From positions 1 to 64,000 of the forward strand of contig CAWFTP010000004.1 in NCBI GenBank assembly GCA_963818885.1: a stretch of 64,000 nucleotides of DNA. The letters are read 5' to 3'. This DNA is from DATFDN01 sp963818885. GTDB lineage: Bacteria; Pseudomonadota; Alphaproteobacteria; Acetobacterales; Acetobacteraceae. The notes beneath the pieces are model-generated. The model searched no databases. It was given only the letters and a program-made list of their open reading frames with translations, and was not told the origin of the DNA. Numbering within the stretch: the stretch's first letter is position 1; every line of letters begins with the position of its first letter. Positions 43,703 to 52,724 of the stretch are shown here, in pieces. Both the position numbers and the translations under genes were made by a program.

Positions 43703-43847
43703 CTACGACGCCTCGCCTCGCGCAGCCGCCAATTCTGCACGGCAAGCCTCTTCCAACGCAGGAAGATCGTACAGATGCTCGAACTCCGAGCCGCCTCGGC
43801 TCGGCTTCGTGCGCCTTGAGGGTTGCGATGGCCGCATCGCGATCCAT
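43703..43847 (-). pseudogene. nucleotidyltransferase-like N-terminal remnant
   Basis: MDRDAAIATLKAHEAEPRRL then GV (43847 to about 43785) matches the start of MNT-type nucleotidyltransferases found in toxin-antitoxin pairs (usual MDRAAAIATLKAHEAELRRL). The frame then changes to EHLYDLPALEEACRAELAAA with a stop at 43703. The catalytic GSxxxG motif is absent. The 190 bases between here and the IS630 end hold nothing I can identify. Confidence 0.4.
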
Positions 43848-43878
43848 GATGGCGACACCATTCACAGTTCCCGCCGCT

Positions 43879-44880
43879 TCAGGGCCGGCCCGCCTCGCTG
43901 TCCAGCATCGCCATCTGCGCCGCGGCGTAGCGTTCGCCCGACGCCGCGCCCTTTGGCACGGCGCGTTCGATCGCCGCCATGTCCTCCGCCGTGAGGACCA
44001 CGTCGACGCTCCCCAACGCCTCGGCCAGCCGCTCGCGCGTGCGCGCGCCCACCAGCGGCACGATGTCGTCGCCTCGCGCGGCCACCCAGGTGATCGCGAT
44101 CTGCGCCACCGACACGCCCTTGGCCGAGGCGATCGCGCGCAGCGCGTCGGCCAGCGCCAGGTTGCGCTCCACATTGCCCGCCTCGAAGCGCGGATTCTGG
44201 GCGCGGAAATCGCCGGGTGCGGACTGGCCGGCCTGCCAATGCCCGCTGATCAGCCCGCGCGAGAGAACGCCGTACGCGGTGACGCCGATGCCAAGCTCGC
44301 GGCAGGTGCCGAGAATCCCGTCCTCGATCCCGCGCGAGATCAGCGAATACTCGATCTGCAAGTCGCAGATTGGGTGCACGGCGGCGGCGCGGCGGATCGT
44401 CGCGGAGCCAACCTCCGACAGTCCGATGTGGCGAACGTAGCCCGCCTTCACCATGTCGGCGATCGCGCCGACCGTCTCCTCGATCGGCACCGCGGGATCA
44501 AGCCGCGCCGGGCGGTAGATGTCGATGTGGTCGACCCCGAGCCGCCGGAGGCTGTAGGCGAGGAAGTTCTTCACCGCCGCCGGCCTCCCGTCGAAGCCGC
44601 CCCAGCCGTCCGCCGGATCGCGCAGCGCGCCGAACTTGACGCTGATCAGCGGCCGCTCGCGCCGACCGCGCAGCGCCTCGCCGATGAGCATCTCGTTATG
44701 GCCCGTGCCGTAGAAATCGCCGGTGTCGAGCAGCGTAATCCCTGCATCCAGCGCGGCATGGATGGTCGCGATGCTCTCCGCCCGATCCGACGGCCCGTAC
44801 ATCCCCGACATGCCCATGCAGCCGAGGCCGATCGCCGAAACGCGGGGCCCGTTGCTGCCCAGTTGCCGGGTCTGCATCAC
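43879..44880 (-). CDS. aldo/keto reductase
   Basis: NADPH-dependent carbonyl reductase of 333 residues with a TIM barrel. It starts MMQTRQLGSNGPRVSAIGLG then CMGMSGMYG. The catalytic Asp and Tyr are in LLDTGDFYGTGHNEMLIGEA and the Lys in PLISVKFGALRD. The position of the usual catalytic His reads IDIYRPARLDP, with no His, as in some members of the AKR13-like group. Cofactor end KGVSVAQIAITWVAARGDDI then VPLVGARTRERL. It ends next to a large flavoprotein gene with a one-base gap and may be co-transcribed with it. Confidence 0.92.
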   Translation of the reverse strand: MMQTRQLGSNGPRVSAIGLGCMGMSGMYGPSDRAESIATIHAALDAGITLLDTGDFYGTGHNEMLIGEALRGRRERPLISVKFGALRDPADGWGGFDGRPAAVKNFLAYSLRRLGVDHIDIYRPARLDPAVPIEETVGAIADMVKAGYVRHIGLSEVGSATIRRAAAVHPICDLQIEYSLISRGIEDGILGTCRELGIGVTAYGVLSRGLISGHWQAGQSAPGDFRAQNPRFEAGNVERNLALADALRAIASAKGVSVAQIAITWVAARGDDIVPLVGARTRERLAEALGSVDVVLTAEDMAAIERAVPKGAASGERYAAAQMAMLDSEAGRP

Positions 44881-44881
44881 G

Positions 44882-47800
44882 CTACTCCGCCGCCACCGAG
44901 GGGCGCGCGTTCAGCCGCCGCAGCGCGCGGTCGATCCACTGCGCCGTCAGCTTCTCCTGCACGCCGTTCTGCGTCAGCCGCTCGCGCAGCGCCGGGAAGT
45001 CAACCTTGTCCAGCATCTGGTCCTGGTTAAAGCATGAGAACACGACGCTGCGCTCCCCGCTCACCGGGTCGATGTGCGGCTGCAGGCATTGGGCGCAAAC
45101 TTCCTTCATCATGCACTGCATCGGGCTGTTGATCGACCCGACCGCGCTGTGCCCCGGCTTCAGGAACGGCGCCAGCACGCCGTGCCGCGCCGCGCCGACC
45201 GCTTGCATCATCCGGTCCGACCCGATGACGATCATGTGGTCGGCCTCGTGCAGCGGGATCGCCGCCTCGCCAAGCCGTCCGGCGCCGTACGCCGCCATCG
45301 CCTGCACGATATTGCCGACAAAGGCGCGGTCCCCCGGACGCGAGGGCGTGAAGCCCGGCGCCTCGTCGCAGCACCACACGATCACATCCGCCGCGCGTTC
45401 GATCTCGGCCACCTTGTAGCGGTCCCGCATCTGCTTGTAGCCGGCGAAATACAGCACCCGCGATCCGGCCGCGCGCAGCGCCGCGCCGATCGAGAACAGC
45501 ACCGCGTTGCCGAGCCCGCCGCCCACGAGGGCGACGGTCTTGCCCTCGGCGATCTCGGTCGGCGTGCCGGTCGGCCCCATCAGCACGACCGGCTCGCCCG
45601 GGCGCAGCAGGGCGCATACGTCGGAGCTGCCGCCCATCTCCAGCACGATCACCGACACCAGCCCGGAATCCGGGTCGGTCCACGCGCCGGTCATCGCCAG
45701 CCCCTCCATCGCAAGCACGGTGCGGCCCGCGGGCTCCTCCAGCCGTGGCGCCAGCATCTCGTAGTTCTGCAGCCGGTAGAACTGGCCCGGCCTGAACGCA
45801 CGCGCGGCGGCGGGCGCGCGCACCACCACCTCCACGATCGTCGGCGTCAGCCGGTTGACCGCGCGCACCGTCGCGGTCAACTCGTCGCGGCAGCGCGCGA
45901 TCAGCGCGGCGCCCGACACGCCGCTAGGCTCGTGCGCATGCAGCGCGCGGGTGACGATCGGATAGCCGCGCTTCGCCCCGCCCATCGCCTTCACGACATT
46001 GCCGAAGAAGCTCGGATGCAGGTCGCCGAAGAAGCTGATGAAGCGACCGTCCGCCGCGCGGTGCATCAGCACCCGCGTCACATCGGGCTTGGCGAGGCCG
46101 CGCACCGGCGTGACCGGCTTGCCGACCTCGTCCAGCGCCTGGAAATACTTGCCGTCGACGACGATCCGCCCGTCCTCGCGGGCAAGCACCGTGTTGGGCT
46201 GGGTTCCCGCCGCGACCAGGATCGCGCGCGCGGGCAGGCTCACGTCGCCGCCGCCGGAGTGCCGCGCATGCAGCGCCGCGGCGTGGCCGAAGCGGTCCAC
46301 CTCCACCTCGCGCGGGGTCAGACCCTCGGCGAAGCGCACGCCCTCCTCGAGCGCCTTCGCCACCTCCTCGTGGTTCAGCGTGTAGGAGGGAGCATCGATC
46401 AGCCGGCGCCGGTAGGCGATCGTCGCGCCGCCCCAGGAATCCAGCAGCTTCGCCAGTGCGGGCTTGCGTTCCTCGCGCGCGGCGGCGTCGCGCTCCGCGC
46501 GGATCGCCGCGGCGTGGGTCAGGAACTCTTGGGCGATCTCGGTCTCCTCGGCCGACCAGCCCGCGCGCACCGCCGCCTCGCCGCGCTCGGCGATCAGCGC
46601 GCGATAGCGCTGGGCGAATTTCTCCACCTGACGGACGTAGTAAGCGAGGCTCTCCGTCGCGGTGTCGATCGCCGTCAGCCCGCCGCCGATCACCACCACC
46701 GGTAGCCGAAGCTGCAGATTGGCGACCGAGGACAACTTGGCGGCACCGGTCAGTTGCAGCGCCATCAGGAAGTCCGACGCCGCGCGCACGCCGCGCGCAA
46801 GCCCGTTCGGGATGTCGAGCACGGTCGGCTTGCCCGCGCCCATGCACAGCGCGATGTGGTCGAATCCCATCGCCCAGGCATCGTCGATCGAGAGCGTGCC
46901 GCCGAAGCGCACGCCGCCGAAATGCGCGAAGGCGGCGCGCCGCTCCAGCAGCACCCGCACCAGCTTCAAATAGTTCTTGTTCCAGCGTACGGTGATGCCG
47001 TACTCGGCGACGCCGCCGAACCCGGCCATCACGCGGTCGTCGAGATTCTCGTAGAGGGTTGTCACGTCCCGGATCGGCGCGCTCGCGTCGAACCCCAACG
47101 GCTCGATCTTCAGCCCGTCGATCGCGACGACGGTGTGCCCGTCGTTCATCAGGTGGTGCGCGAGCGTGAAGCCCGCCGGCCCAAGCCCGACCACCAGCAC
47201 GGACCGCCCGCTATCGGGGAGTGGCAATGGCCGGCGGATGTCGAGCGGGTTCCAGCGCGTCAGCAGGCTGTAGATCTCCACCCCCCAGGGCAGCCCGAGC
47301 ACGTCCTTCAGGATGGAGGTCTCCGCCTGGGGAATGTCGACCGGATCCTGCTTCTGGAAGATGCAGGCCTTCATGCAGTCGTTACAAATGCGATGGCCGG
47401 TCGCCGCCATCATCGGGTTGTCCACCGCGACGGTCGCGAACGCGCCGATCACGCTGCCCTGGGCGCGCAGCGTGTGCATCTCGCTGATCCGCTCGTCGAG
47501 CGGACAGCCGGCGAGCAGCACGCCGAACGGCGATTTCTGGAACTCGCCCGTCTTGCGGTCCTTGAGGCCCTTGCTGCAGGAATCCTTGCCTTGGGTGTGA
47601 CACCAGATGCAGTAGTTCATCTGATCGAGCGCCTGGCGCTGCGTCATGCCGGGGTCGGTCAGCGCGAAACCGTCGCGCTGGCGCCAGTCATGCTCCGGGA
47701 GGCGCAGCATGGTGACGCCGTCACGCTCGATCGTCTCGACCGGAACCAGATGCAGCGGGTCGACCTTGTGCGGCACGCGAAACAGGATGTTCCCGGGATG

Positions 47801-48337
47801 GGCCGCGCGTCCCGCCTCGGTCAGGGTTGCCCAGGCGGCGTAGCGTGCTGCCTCATCGAGCGCCTCGGCATCGGCTGACTTCTCGAAATGGGCGACATGG
47901 CGCGCGAAGCTCGCCTCGGTCAGGGGTTCGCCGAAGCGCGCCTCCAGCGCGGCGCCCAGCGCGGGTCCGTCGAAGCCAGCGGGATCGGGGTATTTCTTCA
48001 CCGCCTGGCGCTGCACGAACAGGCGCTTGCAGGCGTGCACCGGATCGAGCGCCAGGGTCGCCTCGTTCAGCGCGCCGAGTTCCGCCTCGATCCCGAACAG
48101 CGCGGCGACGAAATCGTCCAGCACGGGACCGAGCGCGACCAGAAGTTCCGCCTCCTCCTTGGCGGCCAGCGAGTCAGGCGCCGCCCGTGCCGCCAGCAGG
48201 CGCGCGTGCAGCGCCGGATCGGCGGCCGCGAGCCGGCCGAGGAACGCGCGATCCAGTCGGATCAGCCCATCGCGCTCGGCGAGGTCCGCGAAGGTGAAGC
48301 CGAGACCGAGGCTCTCGGTCGGCAGGACGTCGTACAT
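44882..48337 (-). CDS. fused GltD/NfnB-like and PyrK/NfnA-like iron-sulfur flavoprotein
   Basis: An 1151-residue single-chain protein (numbering here from two codons before the ATG). An N-terminal helical region of unknown kind (to about 235) is followed by an Fe-S part with CIWCH (245-249), C256, C280 and CNDCMKAC (320-327), like the double [4Fe-4S] domain of GltD/NfnB. A FAD/NAD(P) two-dinucleotide module starts at SVLVVGLGPAGFTLAHHLMN (about 381). From about 820 there is a ferredoxin-reductase module (PGQFYRLQNYEM, then LVGGGLGNAVLFSIGAALRA). A C-terminal Cys set (MQCMMKEVCAQCLQP and VVFSCFNQDQ) resembles the [2Fe-2S] site of PyrK. It probably moves electrons between NAD(P)H pools and a partner; the partner is not known. 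Cytoplasmic. Confidence 0.8.
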   Translation of the reverse strand: MYDVLPTESLGLGFTFADLAERDGLIRLDRAFLGRLAAADPALHARLLAARAAPDSLAAKEEAELLVALGPVLDDFVAALFGIEAELGALNEATLALDPVHACKRLFVQRQAVKKYPDPAGFDGPALGAALEARFGEPLTEASFARHVAHFEKSADAEALDEAARYAAWATLTEAGRAAHPGNILFRVPHKVDPLHLVPVETIERDGVTMLRLPEHDWRQRDGFALTDPGMTQRQALDQMNYCIWCHTQGKDSCSKGLKDRKTGEFQKSPFGVLLAGCPLDERISEMHTLRAQGSVIGAFATVAVDNPMMAATGHRICNDCMKACIFQKQDPVDIPQAETSILKDVLGLPWGVEIYSLLTRWNPLDIRRPLPLPDSGRSVLVVGLGPAGFTLAHHLMNDGHTVVAIDGLKIEPLGFDASAPIRDVTTLYENLDDRVMAGFGGVAEYGITVRWNKNYLKLVRVLLERRAAFAHFGGVRFGGTLSIDDAWAMGFDHIALCMGAGKPTVLDIPNGLARGVRAASDFLMALQLTGAAKLSSVANLQLRLPVVVIGGGLTAIDTATESLAYYVRQVEKFAQRYRALIAERGEAAVRAGWSAEETEIAQEFLTHAAAIRAERDAAAREERKPALAKLLDSWGGATIAYRRRLIDAPSYTLNHEEVAKALEEGVRFAEGLTPREVEVDRFGHAAALHARHSGGGDVSLPARAILVAAGTQPNTVLAREDGRIVVDGKYFQALDEVGKPVTPVRGLAKPDVTRVLMHRAADGRFISFFGDLHPSFFGNVVKAMGGAKRGYPIVTRALHAHEPSGVSGAALIARCRDELTATVRAVNRLTPTIVEVVVRAPAAARAFRPGQFYRLQNYEMLAPRLEEPAGRTVLAMEGLAMTGAWTDPDSGLVSVIVLEMGGSSDVCALLRPGEPVVLMGPTGTPTEIAEGKTVALVGGGLGNAVLFSIGAALRAAGSRVLYFAGYKQMRDRYKVAEIERAADVIVWCCDEAPGFTPSRPGDRAFVGNIVQAMAAYGAGRLGEAAIPLHEADHMIVIGSDRMMQAVGAARHGVLAPFLKPGHSAVGSINSPMQCMMKEVCAQCLQPHIDPVSGERSVVFSCFNQDQMLDKVDFPALRERLTQNGVQEKLTAQWIDRALRRLNARPSVAAE

Positions 48338-48419
48338 GAGCAATCCGGGTCAGCGATGTGCGCGCCATGCCATGTGGGGAGTGCTGAGACAAGCGTCGCC
48401 CCACTCCGCGCGCATAACT

Positions 48420-48443
48420 CCCTTTCCGCCCGGGCGGAAAGGG
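48420..48443 (-). terminator. perfect 24-bp palindrome after iorB
   Basis: CCCTTTCCGCCC followed directly by its reverse complement GGGCGGAAAGGG. It lies 20 bases past the IorB-like stop and about 80 bases before the next gene start on the same strand. A hairpin with a 10-bp stem and 4-base loop is possible; no T run. It could also be a protein-binding site for the downstream gene. Confidence 0.5.
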
Positions 48444-48462
48444 CGTAGCGACGGACTGCGCC

Positions 48463-50757
48463 CTACGTCGCCAGCTGGTTCCCGATCGGCAGGCGGCGGA
48501 TTCGCTTGCCGGTCGCGGCGAAGATAGCGTTGCACAGCGCAGGCGCGAACGGCGGCAGCGGCGGCTCTCCGACGCCGCTCGACGGGATGTCCTCGGTCGC
48601 GGGCACGATATGGACATGCGTCGCGATCGGCGCCTCGTCAATCCGCGCCACCTGGAAGCCGTCGAAGTTGCTCTGTTGAGCCCTGCCGTTCTTGAACGTG
48701 ATCTCGCCGTATTTGGCGAGGCTGAGGCCCATGACCGCCGCCCCCTCGGTCTGCGAGCGGATGCGCTCCGGATTGACCCAGAAGCCGCAGTCGATCGCGG
48801 TATGCACGTTAGGCACCGACAGGTTCCCCTTGCCGTCGACCGCGACCTCCACCACGGTCGAGACATAGGTGAGGAAGCTGCGGTGGGTCGCGATGCCCAT
48901 GCCACTTCCCTTCGGCATCACCTTGCCCCAGCCGGCCTCCTTCGCCGCGATCTCGGTCACTCGGGCGAGGCGCGCGGTCTCGATCGGGTAGGTGCTCACC
49001 GGATCGCCATAGTTCCAGAAATCCTTCACCGACTTGCTGAGATCGATCACGCGCGGCGGCCCGATCAGCTCGAGCAGCACATCTTTCGGATCGCGCCCGG
49101 TCGCGTGCGCGATCTCGGCGACCATCGATTGCACCGCGAAACCGTGCGGGATGTTGGAGACCGAGCGGAACCAGCCGATCCGCGTGTGCGCCGAACAGGC
49201 GCCATTCTCGCAACGCAAATTGGGGATCGCGAACGGCACATCGACGAATCCCATGCCCAGCTCGAACGGCGCCTCGTGATCGGCGCCGGCCTTGAAGGTG
49301 GAGGCGATCGTCGGCGCGACGCTGCGATGCCGCCACGCCACCACCTTCTTGTTCGCATCGAGCCCCGCCTCGATCCGCTCGGCCGAGACGGTATGGTAGA
49401 AATCATGCTGGACATCGTCCTCGCGCGTCCAGGTCAGCTTCACCGGGGCGCCGATCGCCTGCGACACCAGCGCCGCTTCCAGCACGTAGTCCCATTTCGA
49501 CTTGCGCCCGAACCCGCCGCCCAGCAGCGGCACGTTCACCGTCACGTTGGCGACCGGGATGCCGAGCACGTCCGCGAGGTCGTCGCGGCAGCCGCCCGGG
49601 CTCTGCGTCGCCGCGAAGGCTTCGCACTTGCCGTCCTTGACCGACACGGTCGCCGATGGAGGTTCCATGGTCGCGTGTGCGAGATGCGGGATGTAGTACT
49701 CCGCGGTGACGACGGTGGCGGCCGATTTCAGCGCGGCGTCGGCATCGCCTTCGTTGCGCACCACCTCGCCGGGATTGCGCGCCGTCTCCTCCATCTGCGT
49801 CTTGAACGCGGCCGAGTCATAGCTCGCGTTCGGGCCGTCCTCCCATTTGATGACCAGCGCGTCGCGGCCCTTGATGGCGGAGCCGGTGTTGCGCGCGACC
49901 ACGGCGACGCCGCCCACCGGATGGAATTTGTGCGGCCAGGGCCAGCCCTTGACCTCGACCACCTTCTCCACCCCCGGCACCTTCAGCGCCGCCGTCGCGT
50001 CGTAGGAGACGAGCTTGCCGCCGACCACGGGCGGCCGCGCCACCACGGCGAACTTCATGCCGGGAATTTTGGCGTCGATCCCATAGGTCGCCTGGCCGGT
50101 GACGATGCCGGGCAGATCGACGATGGAAACTGTGCCCTTCCCCAGGTAGCGGAAGTCCTTCGGGTCCTTAAGTTTGACGTCGCTCGCCGCGGGAACGGGC
50201 AGGGCGCTCGCCGCCGCCGCGAGCTCGCCGTAGCCGAGCGTCTTTCCATTGGCGGTATTCACCACTTTGTGGTTGTCCGCCTTCACCTGGGACGGATCGA
50301 CGCCCCACTGTTTGGCGGCCGCCTGCTCCAGCATCGTGCGCATCGAGGCGCCGCACAGGCGCATCGGCTGGAGGAAATGGCGCAGACTGCGCGAGCCGTC
50401 GGTGTCCTGGTTGCCGTATGTCTTCTCGTCGCCCGGCGCCTGCACGACGTGCACGCGCGACCAGTCGGCTTCCAGCTCCTCGGCGACCACCAGCGGCAGG
50501 CTGGTGCGGACGCCGGTCCCCATCTCGGCGCGGGTCGCGACGATGCTCACCTCGCCGGAGGGATCGATCGCGATGAAGACGTGCGGATCGCTCACCACGC
50601 CGCCCGGCATCGCGCCGGCGCCGGTCGCCCAGCTCGCCATCGCGCGCCCGGGCAGCGCACCCACGCCCAGCACCAGCGCGCCGGACGCCACCATGCCGCG
50701 CAACACGAAGCGGCGGCTGACATTCTCGACCGTCATGGTCCTGCCGATATGTGTCAT
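48463..50757 (-). CDS. iorB: molybdopterin-binding aldehyde/isoquinoline oxidoreductase large subunit
   Basis: Xanthine-dehydrogenase-family large subunit, 764 residues from the ATG at 50757. A Tat signal (NVSRRFVLRGMVASGALVLG) shows it is exported folded. Conserved blocks include IVATRAEMGTGVRTSLPLVV, the GGGFGRKSKWDYVLEAALVS segment that binds the molybdopterin cytosine dinucleotide, and the end PSSGVGEPPLPPFAPALCNA, which carries the catalytic Glu. The two halves of the IorB fold are present. The small Fe-S subunit gene ends 2 bases upstream. It probably hydroxylates an aldehyde or N-heterocycle; the substrate is unknown. No cytochrome subunit is adjacent. Confidence 0.9.
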   Translation of the reverse strand: MTHIGRTMTVENVSRRFVLRGMVASGALVLGVGALPGRAMASWATGAGAMPGGVVSDPHVFIAIDPSGEVSIVATRAEMGTGVRTSLPLVVAEELEADWSRVHVVQAPGDEKTYGNQDTDGSRSLRHFLQPMRLCGASMRTMLEQAAAKQWGVDPSQVKADNHKVVNTANGKTLGYGELAAAASALPVPAASDVKLKDPKDFRYLGKGTVSIVDLPGIVTGQATYGIDAKIPGMKFAVVARPPVVGGKLVSYDATAALKVPGVEKVVEVKGWPWPHKFHPVGGVAVVARNTGSAIKGRDALVIKWEDGPNASYDSAAFKTQMEETARNPGEVVRNEGDADAALKSAATVVTAEYYIPHLAHATMEPPSATVSVKDGKCEAFAATQSPGGCRDDLADVLGIPVANVTVNVPLLGGGFGRKSKWDYVLEAALVSQAIGAPVKLTWTREDDVQHDFYHTVSAERIEAGLDANKKVVAWRHRSVAPTIASTFKAGADHEAPFELGMGFVDVPFAIPNLRCENGACSAHTRIGWFRSVSNIPHGFAVQSMVAEIAHATGRDPKDVLLELIGPPRVIDLSKSVKDFWNYGDPVSTYPIETARLARVTEIAAKEAGWGKVMPKGSGMGIATHRSFLTYVSTVVEVAVDGKGNLSVPNVHTAIDCGFWVNPERIRSQTEGAAVMGLSLAKYGEITFKNGRAQQSNFDGFQVARIDEAPIATHVHIVPATEDIPSSGVGEPPLPPFAPALCNAIFAATGKRIRRLPIGNQLAT

Positions 50758-50759
50758 GG

Positions 50760-51212
50760 CTACGCTCCCGTCGCCGCCAGCCGCACCGCGTCGGCGATCC
50801 GCTGATAGCACCCGCAACGGCAGATATTGCCCGCCATGGCGGTGCGAATGTCGTCATCTGACGGTTTCGGATTCTGCGCGAGCAAAGCGGCAGCCTGCAT
50901 GATCTGCCCGGCCTGGCAGTAGCCGCATTGCGGCACGTTCGCTTGCTCCCACGCTTTCTGCACCGGGTGGGTGCCGTGCGAGTCGAGTCCCTCTATCGTG
51001 ACGATGCTCTTGCCCGCCGCGTCGCTGACGACAATCCCGCAGGAGCGGACCGCGGCGCCATCCAGATGCACGGTGCAGGCACCGCAGAGCGCCGCGCCGC
51101 AGCCGAATTTGGTGCCGGTCAGCCCAAGCTCGTCGCGCAGCACCCACAGCAGCGGTACCGCCGGATCGCCGTCATAGGAATATTGCTGCCCGTTCACCCG
51201 CAACGTAAGCAT
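50760..51212 (-). CDS. iorA: (2Fe-2S)-binding small subunit of aldehyde/isoquinoline oxidoreductase
   Basis: 150 residues carrying two [2Fe-2S] clusters. The plant-ferredoxin-type cluster ligands are in GTKFGCGAALCGACTVHLDG followed by a further Cys in VRSCGIVV. The helical-domain cluster is in QCGYCQAGQIM and ICRCGCYQRI. The start ATG at 51212 gives MLTLRVNGQQYSY, the usual family start. It passes electrons from the molybdenum subunit encoded next to it, with which it should be co-exported through the Tat signal of that partner. Confidence 0.94.
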   Translation of the reverse strand: MLTLRVNGQQYSYDGDPAVPLLWVLRDELGLTGTKFGCGAALCGACTVHLDGAAVRSCGIVVSDAAGKSIVTIEGLDSHGTHPVQKAWEQANVPQCGYCQAGQIMQAAALLAQNPKPSDDDIRTAMAGNICRCGCYQRIADAVRLAATGA

Positions 51213-51292
51213 CGCGGCTTCCCCCCGTGTCCGTGCAAACGCCACTCTCGGCGCATCTTGGGCGGGTATGCAAGGCGTTTGTTGTCGCGGAA

Positions 51293-52627
51293 TCAGAACA
51301 TAGAGGCGATGTCGGACGCCACGGTCGGGTAGGCGAACACGGTGTCAGCGACCTGCCGGCTGGTCAGGTCGTGGCGGGTCGCGAGCGCGAACACGTTGAT
51401 GACCTCGTCGGCCTGGGGTCCGACAAGGTGCGCGCCCAGGATGCGGTCGGTGCCTTCTTCGACCAACGTCTTGTAGCCGTACACCCGTTCTCCCATTCGC
51501 ATGGCGGAGAACCAGTCGGATGTCCGCTCCGACCTCACCCGTGTGCGTAAGCCCTGCTTCTTTGCCGCCGCCTCGCTCAACCCGACGGCGGCGATCGGCG
51601 GCAGGGTGAAGCAGACGCTTGGGACGGCGCGATAGTCGGGCCGATGCCGATTGCCTTCCAGCAAATTGCGCGCCGCAACTTCCCCATCGCGCCCGGCGAT
51701 CGGCGTCAGCGGCGGTCCGGCACTGGCCGCATCGCCCGCCGCATAGACGCGCGGGTTGGAAACGCTCTGCAGGAACTCGTTCAGTACGAGCCGTCCGTGC
51801 TCCACCCGCACGTCCCCCGTTGCGGCGTCAAGCACGGCGAACTCGGGCGCCCGGCCCGCCGCGTGCACCACCATGTCGGCATCCCAGGCACAATGGCCGG
51901 CGGTCACGCGCAGTCCGCCCGCCGTCCTGTCCACCCGGTTCACAGTCGCATTGGTCGCGACCTCGATGTCCAGCGCGGCGAAGCTCTCCATCAGCCAGCC
52001 GACCAGGTCCGCATCGAACTGGGGCAGCAGCGCCGGGCCGCGCTGCACCACCGTCACCTTGGCCCCGGCGCGCGCGGCGAGGTGGGACAGCTCGGCAGCG
52101 ATGTAGCCGCCGCCGATGAAGGCGATCCGCGCCGGCAGCGCGTCGAGGTTCAGGAAGTCGTCGCTATGCGCAACCAGCTCCTCGCCCGGGATGCCGAGCG
52201 GCACGGGCGCCGCACCGTTCGCGAGCAGCACGTGGCATGCGGTCAACGTGCGCCCGGCGACGCTGATCCGGTCCGGCGCGGTGAAGCGGGCGAGGCCGGC
52301 AATCGCCTCGATCCCCTGCTCGGCGTAGCCCGTGCGTTGGCGCTCCGGAATCGGATCGGTGAAGGAGCGCTTGAACGCCATCAGCGCCGGCCAGTCGATC
52401 CTGAGGTCGCCGACGACCCCGTGCGGCGCCATCCGCCGCGCGGCGTCGATCGCCTCCTCGCCGGCGACGAGCATCTTCTTGGGATCGCAGCCGCGCAACT
52501 GGCAGGTGCCGCCGAACGGGCGATGGTCGATCACGGCGACCGACCAGCCGGCCTTCCGCACGATCGCGCTCGCCGACTGAGCGGCGACACCGGAGCCGAT
52601 CACTACGAGGTCGAAATCGTCCGTCAT
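51293..52627 (-). CDS. disulfide-type NAD(P)/FAD oxidoreductase (mercuric/glutathione reductase-like)
   Basis: 444-residue homodimeric flavoprotein. FAD fold FDLVVIGSGVAAQSASAIVR, redox-active Cys pair in GGTCQLRGCDPKKML, NAD(P) fold IAFIGGGYIAAELSHLAARA, second FAD contact NPRVYAAGDAASAGPPLTP. The C-terminal dimer domain ends FAYPTVASDIASMF; the usual HPT with a C-terminal His reads YPT, so the normal proton-relay His of dihydrolipoamide or glutathione reductases is lacking. There is no metal-binding N-terminal domain or terminal Cys pair of MerA. The substrate is therefore not known. A palindromic repeat holding an IS1595 element follows. Confidence 0.88.
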   Translation of the reverse strand: MTDDFDLVVIGSGVAAQSASAIVRKAGWSVAVIDHRPFGGTCQLRGCDPKKMLVAGEEAIDAARRMAPHGVVGDLRIDWPALMAFKRSFTDPIPERQRTGYAEQGIEAIAGLARFTAPDRISVAGRTLTACHVLLANGAAPVPLGIPGEELVAHSDDFLNLDALPARIAFIGGGYIAAELSHLAARAGAKVTVVQRGPALLPQFDADLVGWLMESFAALDIEVATNATVNRVDRTAGGLRVTAGHCAWDADMVVHAAGRAPEFAVLDAATGDVRVEHGRLVLNEFLQSVSNPRVYAAGDAASAGPPLTPIAGRDGEVAARNLLEGNRHRPDYRAVPSVCFTLPPIAAVGLSEAAAKKQGLRTRVRSERTSDWFSAMRMGERVYGYKTLVEEGTDRILGAHLVGPQADEVINVFALATRHDLTSRQVADTVFAYPTVASDIASMF

Positions 52628-52724
52628 GCACCCCTCGCCCTACCCCCTCCCCCAAGGGGGGGAATTATCACCTTGACTGAACGCGCTGGATCAGGCATTA
52701 TGCTGCCTGTTGATGGAGTTGTTC

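Noticed and set aside
45074..46705. 543-codon plus-strand frame opposite the fused flavoprotein
   Set aside because: Shadow composition, and the opposite strand has all cofactor motifs.
48610..50805. 731-codon plus-strand frame opposite iorB
   Set aside because: Same reasons; iorB has Tat signal and molybdopterin motifs.
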